Position numbers and translations under genes: made by a program
Shown here: positions 1 through 11,090 of the stretch, piece after piece
How positions within the stretch are numbered: position 1 is the first letter of the stretch
Layout: every line of letters begins with the position of its first letter
NCBI GenBank assembly: GCA_037127255.1
Contig: JBANSL010000014.1
Location: forward strand, 67,253,646 to 67,317,645
Length of the DNA: 64,000 bases
Origin: Persicaria tinctoria
Taxonomy: Eukaryota > Streptophyta > Magnoliopsida > Caryophyllales > Polygonaceae
Reading direction: 5' to 3'
Notes under the pieces: generated by a model
Databases searched by the model: none
The model's input: only the letters and a program-made list of their open reading frames with translations
Told to the model about the DNA's origin: nothing

Positions 1-2692
1 CACTTACATGAACCTTCTGCTTCCCTCTCAACTTTTGCTTCCTCTTGATGGTACAAAGCTCCTTCAAGAACTTAACAGAGCGAGGAACCGTTTTGATGAG
101 GTTGAGAAGCGGAATATTGACTTCACACTTAACAAATGTCTCATACAGCTCCTTGTCATTTTTCGGCTTTCTTGTGCCCTTTAAGGCTTTGGGAAATGGG
201 GCTATGATGTGTGCTCATTTCACCATGTTTTATACTATCTTTTATGTCGATTTTTGTCCATATTTTATACTTTTATATTGGGAAAGCATGAGATTGGTGT
301 AATTTATGTTTATTTGCAATATATGGAGGTCTACACAAGTTTCTGTTTAATTTCGCTGAAATCGGACGCACTTTGGAGCTTAAAGGAAAGTCATGAAGAC
401 ATTGGAGAAGCTAAGGGAGAGCATAGGATGGTGCAGCTGGAGAAAACGCCACTCTTCGCCATTCATCATTTTGAATCAAGTTTTGGTGTTTTCATGAGAG
501 TTGTATCCCTTGAAAAGAGTTTTCCAACGCATATTCATATGCATCAATCGGACAAACGAGGACTCGGGAAAGTGCGTTTCAAGGCAGAGCAGAATGTTGA
601 AAGCTGACAGAAGTACTCGACGTCGACTGAACCTACTCGATGTCGACCACTTTTTACTAGAAATTGACCGGGACACTCGAGGTTGAGCACAAGATGAGTC
701 AAGAGCACAAGACCTAGTTCTTCTCGACATCGACCGCAACCTTACACCTTTTCCCGCTATTCTCAAACCTCGAAACAACTAAACCTAGAACCGCTGACTT
801 CTCTCTTGAGGACGAACCTGACTCCACTACCCTATAGCGGGGTCTTGACCATAAATTTATTTGGCCGAGAAACCCTCTCGTCAGGCTATAGGCTTATATG
901 GATCAAGCTCAGGCTGCGGAATAGGCTTAAGAACAACAGCTTCATTGGAAACAACAATCTCGTCTTCTAGTGGCAGTTTCGCGGCGGCGAGTGGGGTGTC
1001 TCGCGGTGGCGAGTTTGAGTTCAACATAGGTTCTGGTTTTGGGAGTTTTGCGGCCGTGAAATCCTCCTCACTGTGGCGACTTGGATTCGCGGTCGCGGGC
1101 TGGGGTTCTTGCCGTGGCGAATTGGTGTTGGCGAGAGGTGTTGGGTTGGGTGATTTCGCGGTGGCGAGTCCGGTTGGTTGCGGCAGTGAGTGCGGTATAG
1201 AAACTCCGATTTCTCCATTTTCAATTCCATCCTTACTTGCTTCATCCCAATCCTCAACTAATCCTTCTTGTTCCTGATGATTCGAAGGCAGCTTTTTACC
1301 ACTCCTTAGATGTATAACATTGACATTCTCACGTGGTGGAGGATGAACTGATTGCAAAGGTAGTGTGCCCGACGTCTTAGTTTTCAACTCACTCGCCTCA
1401 AGAATTAATTTCCCTATGGTCTTCTCATAAGCATTCATCTTATCTAAAATCATCCTTAGAGTCTCAGCTTGGTCTGGATTGGATTAAGGAGGTGGCCTTT
1501 GTTGAAATTGAGGCCTCCTTCGTTGATAAGGAGCTTGATTATGGTTGAATCTCGCGTCAAATCCTTGATAATTGTTGAAGTTGGGATTGTAAGGACCATT
1601 ACCATAGTTTTTATGAGGACCATAATCACCCACGGCATTGACATCGGCAACATTATCTTGGATCTGTGGGCATAAATCAATTGGATGTGAAGAATCTCCG
1701 CAGAATCCGCAAGGGTGTTGAACTTGATTGACTCTACAAACTGTCATGGTAAGCTTGCTCAGTTGCTCTTTGATCTCTTCTAGCTCATCTCTTGGAGGAT
1801 TAGCTTGCATCCTTAAGACTCCTATAGCTCCTAGAGTCTTAGAGTATTGCTGAGATGAATTTGCAAGCCTATCAAATATCTCCATAGCCTCCTCTGGTGT
1901 CTTAAGCAGAATATCTCCTCCACAAGCATTATTGACTGAGCCTCTATCTCTATCAGTCAGTCCTTCATAGAGTGCCAGGACTATATCATCCTTAGTGAGT
2001 CCATGATAGGGGCATGCTGCAGTGATCCTTTTGAAGCGCTCAAAATAATCATAGAGTGATTCTGTAGCCAGCTGCTCAATACTAGTGATCTCATACTTCA
2101 TCTTGCTGTGTTGGCTAGTAGGATAATACTTTTTCAGAAAAGCTTTCTTCAGCTCAATCCAAGTGTGAATATTTTCAGTAGGAAGATAGTACAACCAATT
2201 GCTGGCTGCATCCTTCAGAGTGAAGGGGAAGACTCTAAAAAACATATGATCATCATTCAAACCACTAGGCCTAATGCGGTCACAGACAGCATGAAATACA
2301 GCGAGATGCTTGTTAGGATCTTCTCCCTGAAGACCATGAAAGTAAGGTAGGATACCAGTCCATCCTAACTCATATTTGAACCTGGAACCATTCGAAAGAT
2401 CAAGGAGTACAATAGCCAAAGGTTGAACATTCAGATTCGGCTCCCTAATCTCTTGCAAAGTCCTCCTAGGGGGATCGGCTGCTCCATTGAGAACTTGATT
2501 GTTGTTGTCATTAGGAAGGGGGTTCTGTGGGTTATTCAAAATATCTCCTAGCACATTGTTATCGATCTTATCACCCATCTCTTCTGTGCCTTCTGGGTTA
2601 GAAGAGTGTTCTCTTCTCAACCTAGAAAGAGTTCGCTCAATTTCTGGATCTAAAGACAAAAAAGATGCTTCCTTAGCGTGGGTATGAACCAT
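1..2692 (-). pseudogene. Athila-type (Ty3) gag, broken by a stop and a solo LTR
   Basis: Structural capsid/nucleocapsid gene of an Athila-lineage LTR retrotransposon, read on the minus strand from the ATG at 2692 (MVHTHAKEA), 56 bp after the end of its primer site. It has the Athila gag signature: a start like MVQTRSSN in the related copies at 19103 and 60984, a retrotransposon-gag core (about 2400-1850, with FHGL, GEDPNKHL, DAASNWLYYLP) and a CCHC-like knuckle CGFCGDSSHPIDLC near 1700. An in-frame TAA at 1484 interrupts it, and the same frame resumes to about 889. A solo LTR (205-883) then splits the gene. The reading continues at 204-1 (PFPKALKGTRKP, then LYETFVKCEVNIPLLNLIK), which is the conserved segment before the Athila protease. 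The protease and pol lie beyond the window. The linker at 960-1190 is rich in the GCGGYCGCGA motif. Classification is firm; activity is excluded. Confidence 0.85.
205..883 (+). mobile_element. Solo LTR (Athila-like family with TCGA palindromes), TSD GGCTA
   Basis: It begins TGATGTGTGCTC and ends CTCTCGTCA. Exact 5-bp duplications GGCTA lie at 200-204 and 884-888, and removing the insert restores the gag frame of the host element. The first 500 bp match the reverse complement of 63631-63040, so it belongs to the same family as the 1.8-kb solo LTR at 61835-63631. About 1.1 kb of the middle is missing here, and the last ~100 bp align again with the other copy. It holds TCGACGTCGA-type motifs at about 614-650 and 720-740. 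No internal region is present. Apparent ORFs (209-607, 476-778) are not conserved as proteins and are LTR sequence. Confidence 0.85.
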
Positions 2693-2747
2693 ACAATGGC
2701 TCAACCCAAACTAAATTAACGTTTAGACTAACTAAACCTAATAGAAG

Positions 2748-2765
2748 TCCCCGGCAACGGCGCCA
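2748..2765 (-). promoter_or_regulatory. Primer-binding site (tRNA-Asp type)
   Basis: On the minus strand the sequence TGGCGCCGTTGCCGGGGA is complementary to the 3' end of plant tRNA-Asp, the usual primer of Athila/Tat elements. It lies 5 bases inside the LTR end at 2771 and just before the gag start, which fixes the element's orientation. Confidence 0.9.
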
Positions 2766-2770
2766 AAATT

Positions 2771-4340
2771 TGGTTGAGGTAAACCATCGTGTGTAAACCT
2801 TGCCAAAGAAATTCCCACACAAATAACTAGTATAGCGATAAGTGCGGGGTCGAACCCAAAGGGAATTCTAAGATTCAAGACCTAAACACTACTTTAGCTA
2901 AAAGTGGGAATAAGCAAATAAATATGAAAATTAACACTAAAAATCAAGATTGCAAATGAAATAACAAAGCATAAGGATGATAATGATGATAACAATTCAA
3001 TAGAGAAAATAGTTCCACCTATGCATTCTTCGACATCGGTTGGCTTAATTGGTCCTAGACATAAACTCAAGTTGTATATTTCCTTTCACATACATTCTTC
3101 CCATCTTATTTTTAATAGATTAAAGCACAAAGAGCACAATTAATCCCTTACACCTTTATGCAACCTAAGCACGGACAAAGATTTAACATAAATATAGCAC
3201 AAATTCTTAAGAATCTAGGCATATGAATAACACCAAGTACACAAACGAAGGTAGTCGATGTTTAAGACATATGTTGAAATCCCTACTTAGTCATGATCAA
3301 ACGAAGGTTCTCACAATCCTAAGCATGCTACTACGGAATTTATTCAATGACGAAAGAACAAAAATCTAGCAAAATACTATTATGGCGGCCAATCACAATA
3401 ATATCATCAGCAATCGCAAGGAAAATCAAAAGAACAGTAGGAAAAAACTAAGTTTAAGCCTCACAAATCACCAACCAAGTCTCAGAAACAGAGGCAAAAC
3501 AAATAACGAACTTAGCCACTCATGGCTTACCTAAATCTCCTTCGATTTGATGGAAAATTAAGCAAATTGAATGGAATAATAAGCTACTGCAATTTAGGGT
3601 TTAAAGTCAGAGAATAATGGTGTTCAATGTCAATTTCGTGGCCTCTCAATCCTTATAAAAGAAGAGACCCGAAACTCTAGATACTTTCCTAAAAAATAAT
3701 GCGAAAATAATCCTAAAATAATATAAAATAGCCTAAAAATATCAAATCCAAAATACTAAATAAATAAGTCTGAAAATATCTTCCTTAAACCATAAGGAAT
3801 GAGTACGTACTAAAAAGATTGGATCGAATTTCCTTCCGAAAAGATAAGATATGGCTTCGACAAGATACTTCTCTGCGCATTTTCGCCGTCGCGAAAGGTA
3901 TGTCATGGTCGTGACTTGTGATGTTCAATGCTGGCTTCTCGCGGGCAACGCTCCACGGCGAATAAAGGATCTCACGGTCGCGACTCATGCATTTTCAATG
4001 CTGCTCGGTGCTCCCTTTCACCATGCCGGAATGCAGGATCTCGCGGCTGCAACTTGGTGTCTCGCGGCCACGACTCAAGCCAGTGCCTTCTGCTACTCTC
4101 GGCCTTTGCTTTCCATGGCTTATTTTCCTTTACTTTCTTCCTCTTCTTTGCCCCATTAAGATCATTCCCAAGCTAACCACATCTCGGAACTACGAATCTG
4201 CATAAAACAATCGAAATAGCGTAGTGTCCGCACTTTCCAACCAAAAGGACATAATATAAAATTAACTATAAAACATAACCAAATACCCATGAAATGCAAC
4301 TAAAACTACTCTATAATGCCTATTGAAATATGAATTATCA
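2771..4340 (-). mobile_element. 5' LTR of the first Athila-type element
   Basis: On the minus strand the LTR runs from TGATAATTCATATTTC (4340) to CCTCAACCA (2771), 5 bp before the primer site. Its start matches the LTR starts at 17722, 24673 and 40092 (TGATAATGCATATTTC), which sets the outer edge. An alternative edge at 4243 (TGGTTG/CAACCA ends) is possible but leaves homologous LTR sequence outside. The U3 part (about 3870-4080) carries several imperfect TCGCGGYCGCGA palindromes, also seen in the gag linker of this element. A T-arm-like GGTTCGACCCC lies at 2846-2856 (minus). The partner LTR is outside the window, so no target duplication can be checked. Confidence 0.75.
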
Positions 4341-5450
4341 TTTCCCGATTCTCACCATCATATGTGGCGTCCTCAAATCTCTCTGTATCGGTATGTTCCT
4401 CATCATTGGATGCATCTGACCCAACCACGTCGTCCGAATGAATATCGTCAAGCCCTAGAGTCTGACTCTGGATAGAAGACGATGGTGTACGCTCCGAAGA
4501 CGAACGTCTCAATGTAGGCCGACTCGGCTCAAGCGATCGTGTCATATCCTGTAGAATTGATGTACTCGCCCGAGCGGGTGCAGTAGTGGCAATAGCGGGA
4601 GCCTTCTCTTGCTCCTCCTGATCCGCTACATGTTCGCCTCAACAGACCGAAGCTGTGGTCCGTCGTCGCTCTATTTCCCTAGCAATTTGCTAACACATTG
4701 CATAACAAATAAACAAATTTCAGATAGGTAACTCATCTAAATATGATTTAAATTTTTTTTCAAGTGTTACAAATTTTCATTATTACAATTATCATCAATT
4801 TTATCAATTTTTCAAATGGATATGATTCACTAATAAGAGCGATAAACACATATCAATTATTTAAAATATAATGTCGTTTATATACTTCAAAATTTTTTCT
4901 ATATACAACTCATAAAAACCGTAATTTTGGTTACCTATTTTCAATGTAATTTTATCTAAGTCATGACATAACGAATTTCGATTACCTATTTTCAGTTGCT
5001 TATCAACATAAATTCGCTAAACAAAATCTTTTAACTAACATGAAATTACCATGATCATATCTTTAGAGTTTAGGGTGAATATCATAAAAGGATTTCATAA
5101 CCATCTAATATACGTCAACTCTTATTTATAATAAGACTAATTCACTGATGAGATTAATAAACACAAATTATTTTTTCCAATATAATTTCACTTACATACT
5201 TCAAAAAATAAATTTCCTTATCTATCTACCTAATTCAAACCTTAAGTAATTTTTTCCCTAAATAGTGAATTTTCAACATCTTACAATTTCTAATATTTCA
5301 TGTAACTTGTTCGTTTTTTTCACTAAACAATATCATTAACATAAAATTTATCAAAACTAATTAAAATGAACTTACCTCTCGAGCTCTCCGACGCTCATCT
5401 TTATCTTGCGACGATCGTTCCCCCCGAAACCAACCCACCATCTTCTTCAT
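4341..5450 (-). pseudogene. Possible two-exon gene remnant of unknown function
   Basis: I do not recognise this product. A minus-strand ATG at 5450 opens a 25-codon exon (MKKMVGWFRGERSSQDK..) that ends at 5376 before GTAAG. A phase-matched acceptor TTAG lies at 4690-4691, followed by QIAREIERRRTTASVC and an in-frame TGA near 4640. The same frame then reads EHVADQEEQEKAPAIATT and a Ser-rich acidic stretch, and runs into the LTR of the Athila element at 4340. The Arg/Glu-rich start recalls first exons of plant transposon-encoded proteins, but that is a guess. The intervening 4700-5370 is AT-rich with no other coding signal. Confidence 0.25.
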
Positions 5451-5611
5451 TTTTAATGTCATAATTCCTGATTAACTAAATGAAAACTTATATTAGTTGG
5501 TGTAAGCCACACTATGTAAACTACGAGCAAAGTAAGAAAATAAAATGAATGATGGATGAAGCAAATGAAGACTTTGAACACCTTGACAATACTTTGCCAC
5601 TGATTTGAATC

Positions 5612-5706
5612 TACTGGAAGGCAAATGAAGCAAATGAAACAACTACTGGAAGGCAAAACTACTGGATGAAGCAAATGAAACAACTACTGGAAGGCAAATG
5701 AAGCAA
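5612..5706. repeat. Short tandem repeat (GGAAGGCAAATGAAGCAAATG type)
   Basis: About three imperfect copies of a unit built from ACTACTGGAAGGCAAATGAAG and GCAAATGAAACA follow one another. The unit is A/G-rich on the plus strand. No gene overlaps it convincingly. Confidence 0.6.
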
Positions 5707-5851
5707 CGTTGCCCACATTTTATAGGTGGGCCGCAAGGAGGAGATCTGATATGGCAGCGAGATTCCCGGAGGACTATGCTCAACAGTGCATGTGTATCAG
5801 ACCCGGCTAGCAGTGAGATTCCCGGATGACACCCGCGTGCCTGACATGTCC

Positions 5852-5995
5852 CATCCGCGGACGTAGGATGCGCGGTTGCCTAAGTTTCTCCCTATCTGCG
5901 AACTCAGCATGCGCGGTTGCGGAAGTTTTCCCCCATCTGCGGACTCAGCATGTACAATTGCGTAAGGATTCCCAAATCCGCGCATCCGTTCTTCG
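5852..5995. repeat. About 41-bp tandem repeat, 3.4 copies, upstream of the DDB1-like gene
   Basis: Three units of about 41 bp share the frame ATCTGCGGACTCAGCATG..GCGGTTGCG..AGTTTTCCC. A partial fourth unit follows (ATCCGCGCATCC). The block is CpG-rich in an AT-rich surround and ends some 200 bp before the presumed 5' UTR of the DDB1-like gene. Confidence 0.6.
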
Positions 5996-6199
5996 CTTGC
6001 GAACCCTTTCCATACAACTAGCGATAAAATGATCATGTTAATAGCAAATTTAAAAAAAATATGATATTAAAGAAATTGTATCAAAAAAAGTGATTAGCGA
6101 GAAGAAGGGAAGGGAAGGAGAAGGAGGTACACACCAATTAGCTAATTAGATTTCCGGTCTAGTTTCCTAAATCACTACTCGGAGTAAAAGGGAAAAAGA

Positions 6200-7301
6200 A
6201 AAGTGGAACCAAAGCCATAGTCTCCTCACTCGCTCAATCTCCGAGTCCCGGTCCACCCCCCCTCTCTCCCACCCGCGACCTGGAGACCGTCGCCGTCCAC
6301 CTTCTCCGGTAAGCCGCACCTATCTTTCTCTTTGGTCTCGCGAGTCGCGACCTCTTTTCCTCTCTACTCTAGTCAGATCTAAGATTCAATTTGAGTACTT
6401 GAATGAGTTAGATTAGGTGTCCAGCCGTCCAGATTCACCCTTCATATTTAGAAAATTTTGCAATTTCAAACCCTAGTGCAAGCTTGAATCAAGATTTTTA
6501 GGAGTTCAGTCGTCGAATATCTGTTTAGAATCAAGATTTTTAGGAGTTCAGTCGTCTGATATGAAAATTCTGCAATTTCAAACCTAGGGCAAGCTTGAAT
6601 CAAAATTTTGCAATTTCCTATGTTTTTATCAAGCTCTGGAGAGAAATGAATCCTTTACCAGCGTGCACATTTGTTGACTTAGAAGGAGTTGGTGTGGGAA
6701 GACTCATAAAACACTGTACGAGATTTCATGAATAAATTGAGGGCAAGTAGCAGCTCTAGCTTGAAAAATACTAAGGTAATTTGTCCTATATTCCCACGCC
6801 ATGACTGAGTAGAGTTCACATGTACGTTTAGAATCTGGACAGCTAAGGTGTGTATAATTTTATGTCTTCCACTTCTTAATTTAGAAACCAAGCATGAATC
6901 AACCTTCTTTCTTTTGCAATTTATGCCTTCCACTTCTTAATTTATGTCCAAATTCATGTTTTTTTGGATGTTAGAACTGTTACCATGTAAGCCCTAAGAT
7001 AGGCTAAGAGTGCATTCGATTTGTCCATTCTAGCACAAGACCTCACCCAAGACGATTGATGCTGGAGGATCAATTTCTACTTCTAGCTATGGATGAGATA
7101 AACTCGCATTTTTCACGGGGTTAACATAAACTGCATGTGATATCTTTTCTGTTTGGAATGGGTACTTACCAGAGATTAGGGAAAATGTGTGACCTGAAAT
7201 TTCTATCTCGTTATGTAGAATCATGTCCTCTTCCTAGCACTATCCATTGTTGTTTTTTGTGTTTGTTTTTAAAATTTAGCTATGGCTGTTTTGTTTTCTA
7301 G
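6200..7301 (+). other. Presumed 5' UTR exon and leader intron of the DDB1-like gene
   Basis: A C/T-rich leader (about 6220-6308: CTCGCTCAATCTCCGAG, then CCGTCGCCGTCCACC) looks like a plant 5' UTR. It ends at a good donor, CTCCG|GTAAGCC (intron starts 6309). A matching acceptor, TTTTCTAG, ends at 7301, directly before the ATG at 7302. The 993-bp intron contains two near copies of a segment (around 6440-6540 and 6530-6600: AATCAAGATTTTTAGGAGTTC). The transcription start is a guess; the donor/acceptor/ATG arrangement is what supports it. Confidence 0.5.
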
Positions 7302-9765
7302 ATGGACAACATTGCACTGCAACCTGTCACCGTGTATCAAACTGCTGTTAAGCATGCCATGCGTGAGGTGGTATTAGCCTCAGAGGGAATCTTTGGGATA
7401 CTCAGTTGTCAGGTTGAGGCCATGACCACGAATTGGAATATTATTCGTAAGATCACCCAAACCACTAGAGAGGCAGATGTCTGGCTGATGAAAAAATTTA
7501 AAAAGTTTTGTACAAGATTGGAGAATGTTGTCCGGGGTGTTGACACCCTTATGACCAGGAAACAAAACGATAATGATTACTCTGACAGTGAACGAGTTAA
7601 GGTAAAAACCATCATCAATCTGCTGAAAGAGATGTTCAGAAGCTTTTTACTTGTCTATTTCAGCTTTGTAATTGTAAAGGAGGGCAAGCTTATTATCGGC
7701 ACAATTGATGGAGATGTTCAGAAGCTTGAAATTCGCTCGATCTCCCTTGAGGAGGAGCATGCCTGTCGAATTTGCCACCAGGAAACCACAAAATCGTTCG
7801 CAGTCTGTAGTGGGAAAACGAAGGGAAAACCAGTAATAAGAGCTAGAACAGAAAAGCACTCTGTTCGCTTGTTTGATGAAGATTTTAACTTCAAGTCAAA
7901 GTATCTTCTCGAGGAATCAGAATGGGGGTGCTCAATTCTGAGTTGCTCATTCTCAGGCGATAATAGAGTCTACTACTGTGTTGGAACTGTATATGATACG
8001 CACACAAAATATGAGCGTACAAGGGTGAGTTGATTCACTTTTTTTTTCTTTCCGTAGAAAACGTGATGCTTGTTTGTCCAAATTTTCAAAGTATCCTTCT
8101 GGTGACAAGCAGGGGAGGATTCTGGTCTTTATTGAGAAGGATGGTCAGCTGCAGCTGATAGCTGAGAAACGGACGAAGGGAGCTGTCTACCAGCTGAATG
8201 AATTCCATGGCAAGCTACTTGCTGCCATAAATCAAAACGTAGAGCTCTATAAGTGGGTGCTTCATGACGATAGTAGTCACGAATTGCAGACCGAGTGTGT
8301 GCATCTTGGGCATGTACTAGCCTCTTATTTGCAGACTTGCAGCAATTTTATCTTGGTGGGGGACTGGCTGAAGTCGATTTCGCTGTTGAGTTACGATGTA
8401 AGTTCAACATACCTTTTGGCTCTTGAGTGTTTTTTTTTCTTATCTTCAAAGTCGTTTTTACAATCTTATGTTTTAAAGTTAAGAATCTGATGGAGAGGCG
8501 AATGATGATTACATGTTGAAAAGCTGTTATATAATTGGATCATCAGTTATGAGTTCAGCTTGAGTAATTACATTATTTGACCCTTGTTCTATGTTAATCT
8601 CGCATCTCAATAAATTGGCCCTTTGCTTGTAGCAGCTCTAGTCATCGATCCTCCAATTACTTTTCTCCCTTTCAGTTATTGAGTATGATGTTGTTGGCCT
8701 TGAGGCATCCTAATTGTCGGATTGGTTATCTATTTTCAAAATTACTGCAGGATGTTTGTTAGGCTGGTGTAGCCTACGTACTATTAGGGCATGTGGGGTT
8801 CTAGGTAATGATGCTATAGGTATTAGTTGTGTTTTTCCGTAGGCTATTTTACTTTTCGGATGTTGCCTTTAAGCTTCCTTTATTCCTGCTGTAATTTATT
8901 CCTTGGCTCAGCAATTGTTATAGATAGATAGATAGGCGCACAAATGTAGAATCATCCTGTCTCAGTTTACCTAGAGTAGTGAAGAACTTGCCATCTCCAT
9001 TGACCTTTTTCAATAATATAACAAGTCTTGAGCTTTATTTTGTCAAACCCTGCATCATTTGAGTTGACAGTTAATCTTCTGAGTTTATTCAATCAGCAAG
9101 AGAGACGTCGTATTGAGGTAGTGGCAAGTGGTTGCAACGGTAGCTGGATCACTGGACTTCATATGTTAGCAGAAGATCTGTATGTGGGTGCCGATAGCAG
9201 TTGCAGTCTCTTCATTGCTCGACCTGATGGCGGAGAGAACCCCAAGCTCCAAGTGGTGGGCAGATATAATCTAGGGGAATTCGTAAACTGTTTCCGGTGT
9301 GGGCCATCCATAACGTACTACACTGGGTCATCCATGACATACTCCCGTGACTCAACCGAAATCCAGACCTTGATGTTCTCGGGTTTGAGTGGGGCTATTT
9401 GGGTTCTGGCGTCACTGCCAGAAGATCAATATCACTCGATGAGTAGGGTCCAAAGTGAGCGGAAGGAGGTCAAGCTTCAAAAGGGTGAGGGTGGCCGGAA
9501 AGAGGAGTGCTGGAAAAGTATCTGCATGGATGCTACTTCCATTTTGGATGGCAATTTAATGAAGGAGTTCTTAGATCTTGACCAGGCTGATAGGGAGGAG
9601 ATCTCTGCTGCCGTGAACAAGGACGTCCCCGCAGAGGATCTGTATGTGCAGGTGGAGTCATTGACAAGGCTGCTTTGCTCAGGTATGCTGTGTTATCTGC
9701 AGTGGTTTAGGAGGCTTGACAGAAAGCGGATGGTTGCATTGGAATGGCAGTCAAGGGAACAATGA
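7302..9765 (+). CDS. DDB1-like protein: unknown N-terminus plus C-terminal third of DDB1 (spliced)
   Basis: DDB1 is the ~1090-residue adaptor linking CUL4 ubiquitin ligase to substrate receptors and DNA-damage recognition. Only its last ~400 residues are represented. Exons: 7302-8024, 8113-8397 and 9097-9682 onward. Introns at 8025-8112 (GTGAGT..GCAG) and 8398-9096 (GTAAGT..TCAG) join in phase. DDB1-like segments are EGKLIIGTIDGDVQKL, RICHQE, GCSILSCSFS, then RILVF, LIAEKRTKGAVY, GKLLAAINQ and LYKW, then LGEFVNCFR, ASLPEDQYHSM and VESLTRL (end of the C-terminal helical domain). The first ~120 residues (MDNIALQPVTVYQT..) are not DDB1 and I do not recognise them. The last intron is reduced to 20 bp (9683-9702) and cannot be spliced, so translation would read through to 9765. 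If it were spliced the stop would come 2 codons later (VV*). It could be a neofunctionalised or dying paralog. All exons are open, so I leave it as a CDS. Confidence 0.6.
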
Positions 9766-11090
9766 TTCAAAGGAGGGAGACTGATACAATTTTTTGTGGT
9801 GGTGCCTTGGTGACCTTAATTGTAATTTGGTGAAACTGTCCATCAAGGAGGGATTGTGATACTGATTACTGATTAGAGAGTGTGAATGAATAGACTTGCT
9901 TTTGCTATAGTATTACTCGTAGGTACAGTACAGTACAACTTACAAGTGCACTAATACTATAGCAAAAGTAAGTCTATACCTTACCTACGAGTAATACTAT
10001 AGCAAAAGTAAGCCTATTCATTCACACTCTCTAATCAGTAATCAGTATCACAATCCCTCCTTGGACAGTTTCACCAAATTACAATTAAGGCCATCAAGGC
10101 ACCACCACAAAAAATTGTATCAGTCTCCCTCCTTTGAATCATTGTTCCCTTGACTGCCATTCCAATGCAACCATCCGCTTTCTGTCAAGCCTCCTAAACC
10201 ACTGCAGATAAGATAACACATCATTTCTCATCAGTCTGCACAAAACAACTACAGAAGTGGACAAAGTATACAAGAATTGTGTATATCAGCATATGGGACG
10301 ATGCCTGATCATAGAAACATAGCATACCTGAGCAAAGCAGCCTTGTCAATGACTCCACCTGCACATACAGATCCTCTGCGGGGACGTCCTTGTTCACGGC
10401 AGCAGAGATCTCCTCCCTATTCCAGCACTCCTTCATTAAATTGTCATCCAAAATGGAAGTAGCATCCATGCAGTTACTGTTCCAGCACTCCTCTTTCCGG
10501 CCACCCTCACCCTTTCGAAGCTTGACCTCCTTCAGCTCACTTTGGACCCTACTCATCGAGTGATATTGATCTTCTGGCAGTGACGCCAGAACCCAAATAG
10601 CCCCACTCAAACCCGAGAACATCAAGGTCTGGATTTCGGTTGAGTCACGGGAGTATGTCATGGATGACCCAGTGTAGTACGTTATGGATGGCCCACGCCG
10701 AAAACAGTTTACGAATTCCCCTTGATTATATCTACCCACCACTTGGAGCTTGGGGCTCTCTCCGCCATCGGGTCGAGCAATGAAGAGACTGCAACTGCTA
10801 TCGGCACCCACATACAGATCTTCTGCTAACATATGAAATCCAGTGATCCAGCTACCGTTGCAGGCTTGCAACCACTTGCCACTACCTCAATACGACGTCT
10901 CTCTTGCTGATTGAATAAACTCAGAAGATTAACTGTCAACTCAAATGATGCAGGGTTTGACAAAATAAAGCTCAAGACTTGTTATATTATTGAAAAAGGT
11001 CAATGGAGATGGCAAGTTCTTCACTACTCTAGGTAAACTGAGATAGGATGATTCTACATTTGTGCGCCTATCTATCTATCTATAACAATC
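8914..11090. repeat. Large inverted repeat (head-to-head) covering the last exons of the DDB1-like gene
   Basis: The left arm 8914-9924 (1011 bp) and right arm 9982-11090 (1109 bp) are near-identical reverse complements around a 57-bp spacer. The outer ends are TTGTTATAGATAGATAG on the left and its complement on the right. The inner ends are TACTCGTAGGTA/TACCTACGAGTA. The right arm keeps a 126-bp last intron of which the left arm has only 20 bp. Conversely, the right arm has lost 15 bp and gained 8 bp in the exon. The spacer holds an extra copy of TACTATAGCAAAAGTAAG, hinting at more than one rearrangement step. Confidence 0.9.
10202..10906 (-). pseudogene. Inverted partial copy of the DDB1-like last exons
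   Basis: It corresponds to exon 9097-9682 of the gene on the opposite strand. It starts at 10906 (QERRRIEV on the minus strand), but an 8-bp tandem-like insertion (TGCAAGCC) near 10865 shifts the frame before NGSWITG. An in-frame 15-bp deletion then removes FLDLDQ-type residues. The last intron is intact (10327-10202: GTATGC..CTGCAG, 126 bp), and the spliced reading would end soon after. There are no upstream exons and no promoter of its own. It is best read as a by-product of the inverted duplication. Antisense transcripts of it would pair with the gene's mRNA. Confidence 0.8.

Noticed and set aside
881..1277. Gly/Ser-rich plus-strand ORF 861-1277
   Set aside because: It is antisense to the gag linker and reflects its GC-rich repeats.
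4231..4243. LTR end at CAACCA (4243) for the first Athila element
   Set aside because: The TGGTTG/CAACCA pairing is attractive, but sequence homologous to the start of related LTRs continues to 4340.
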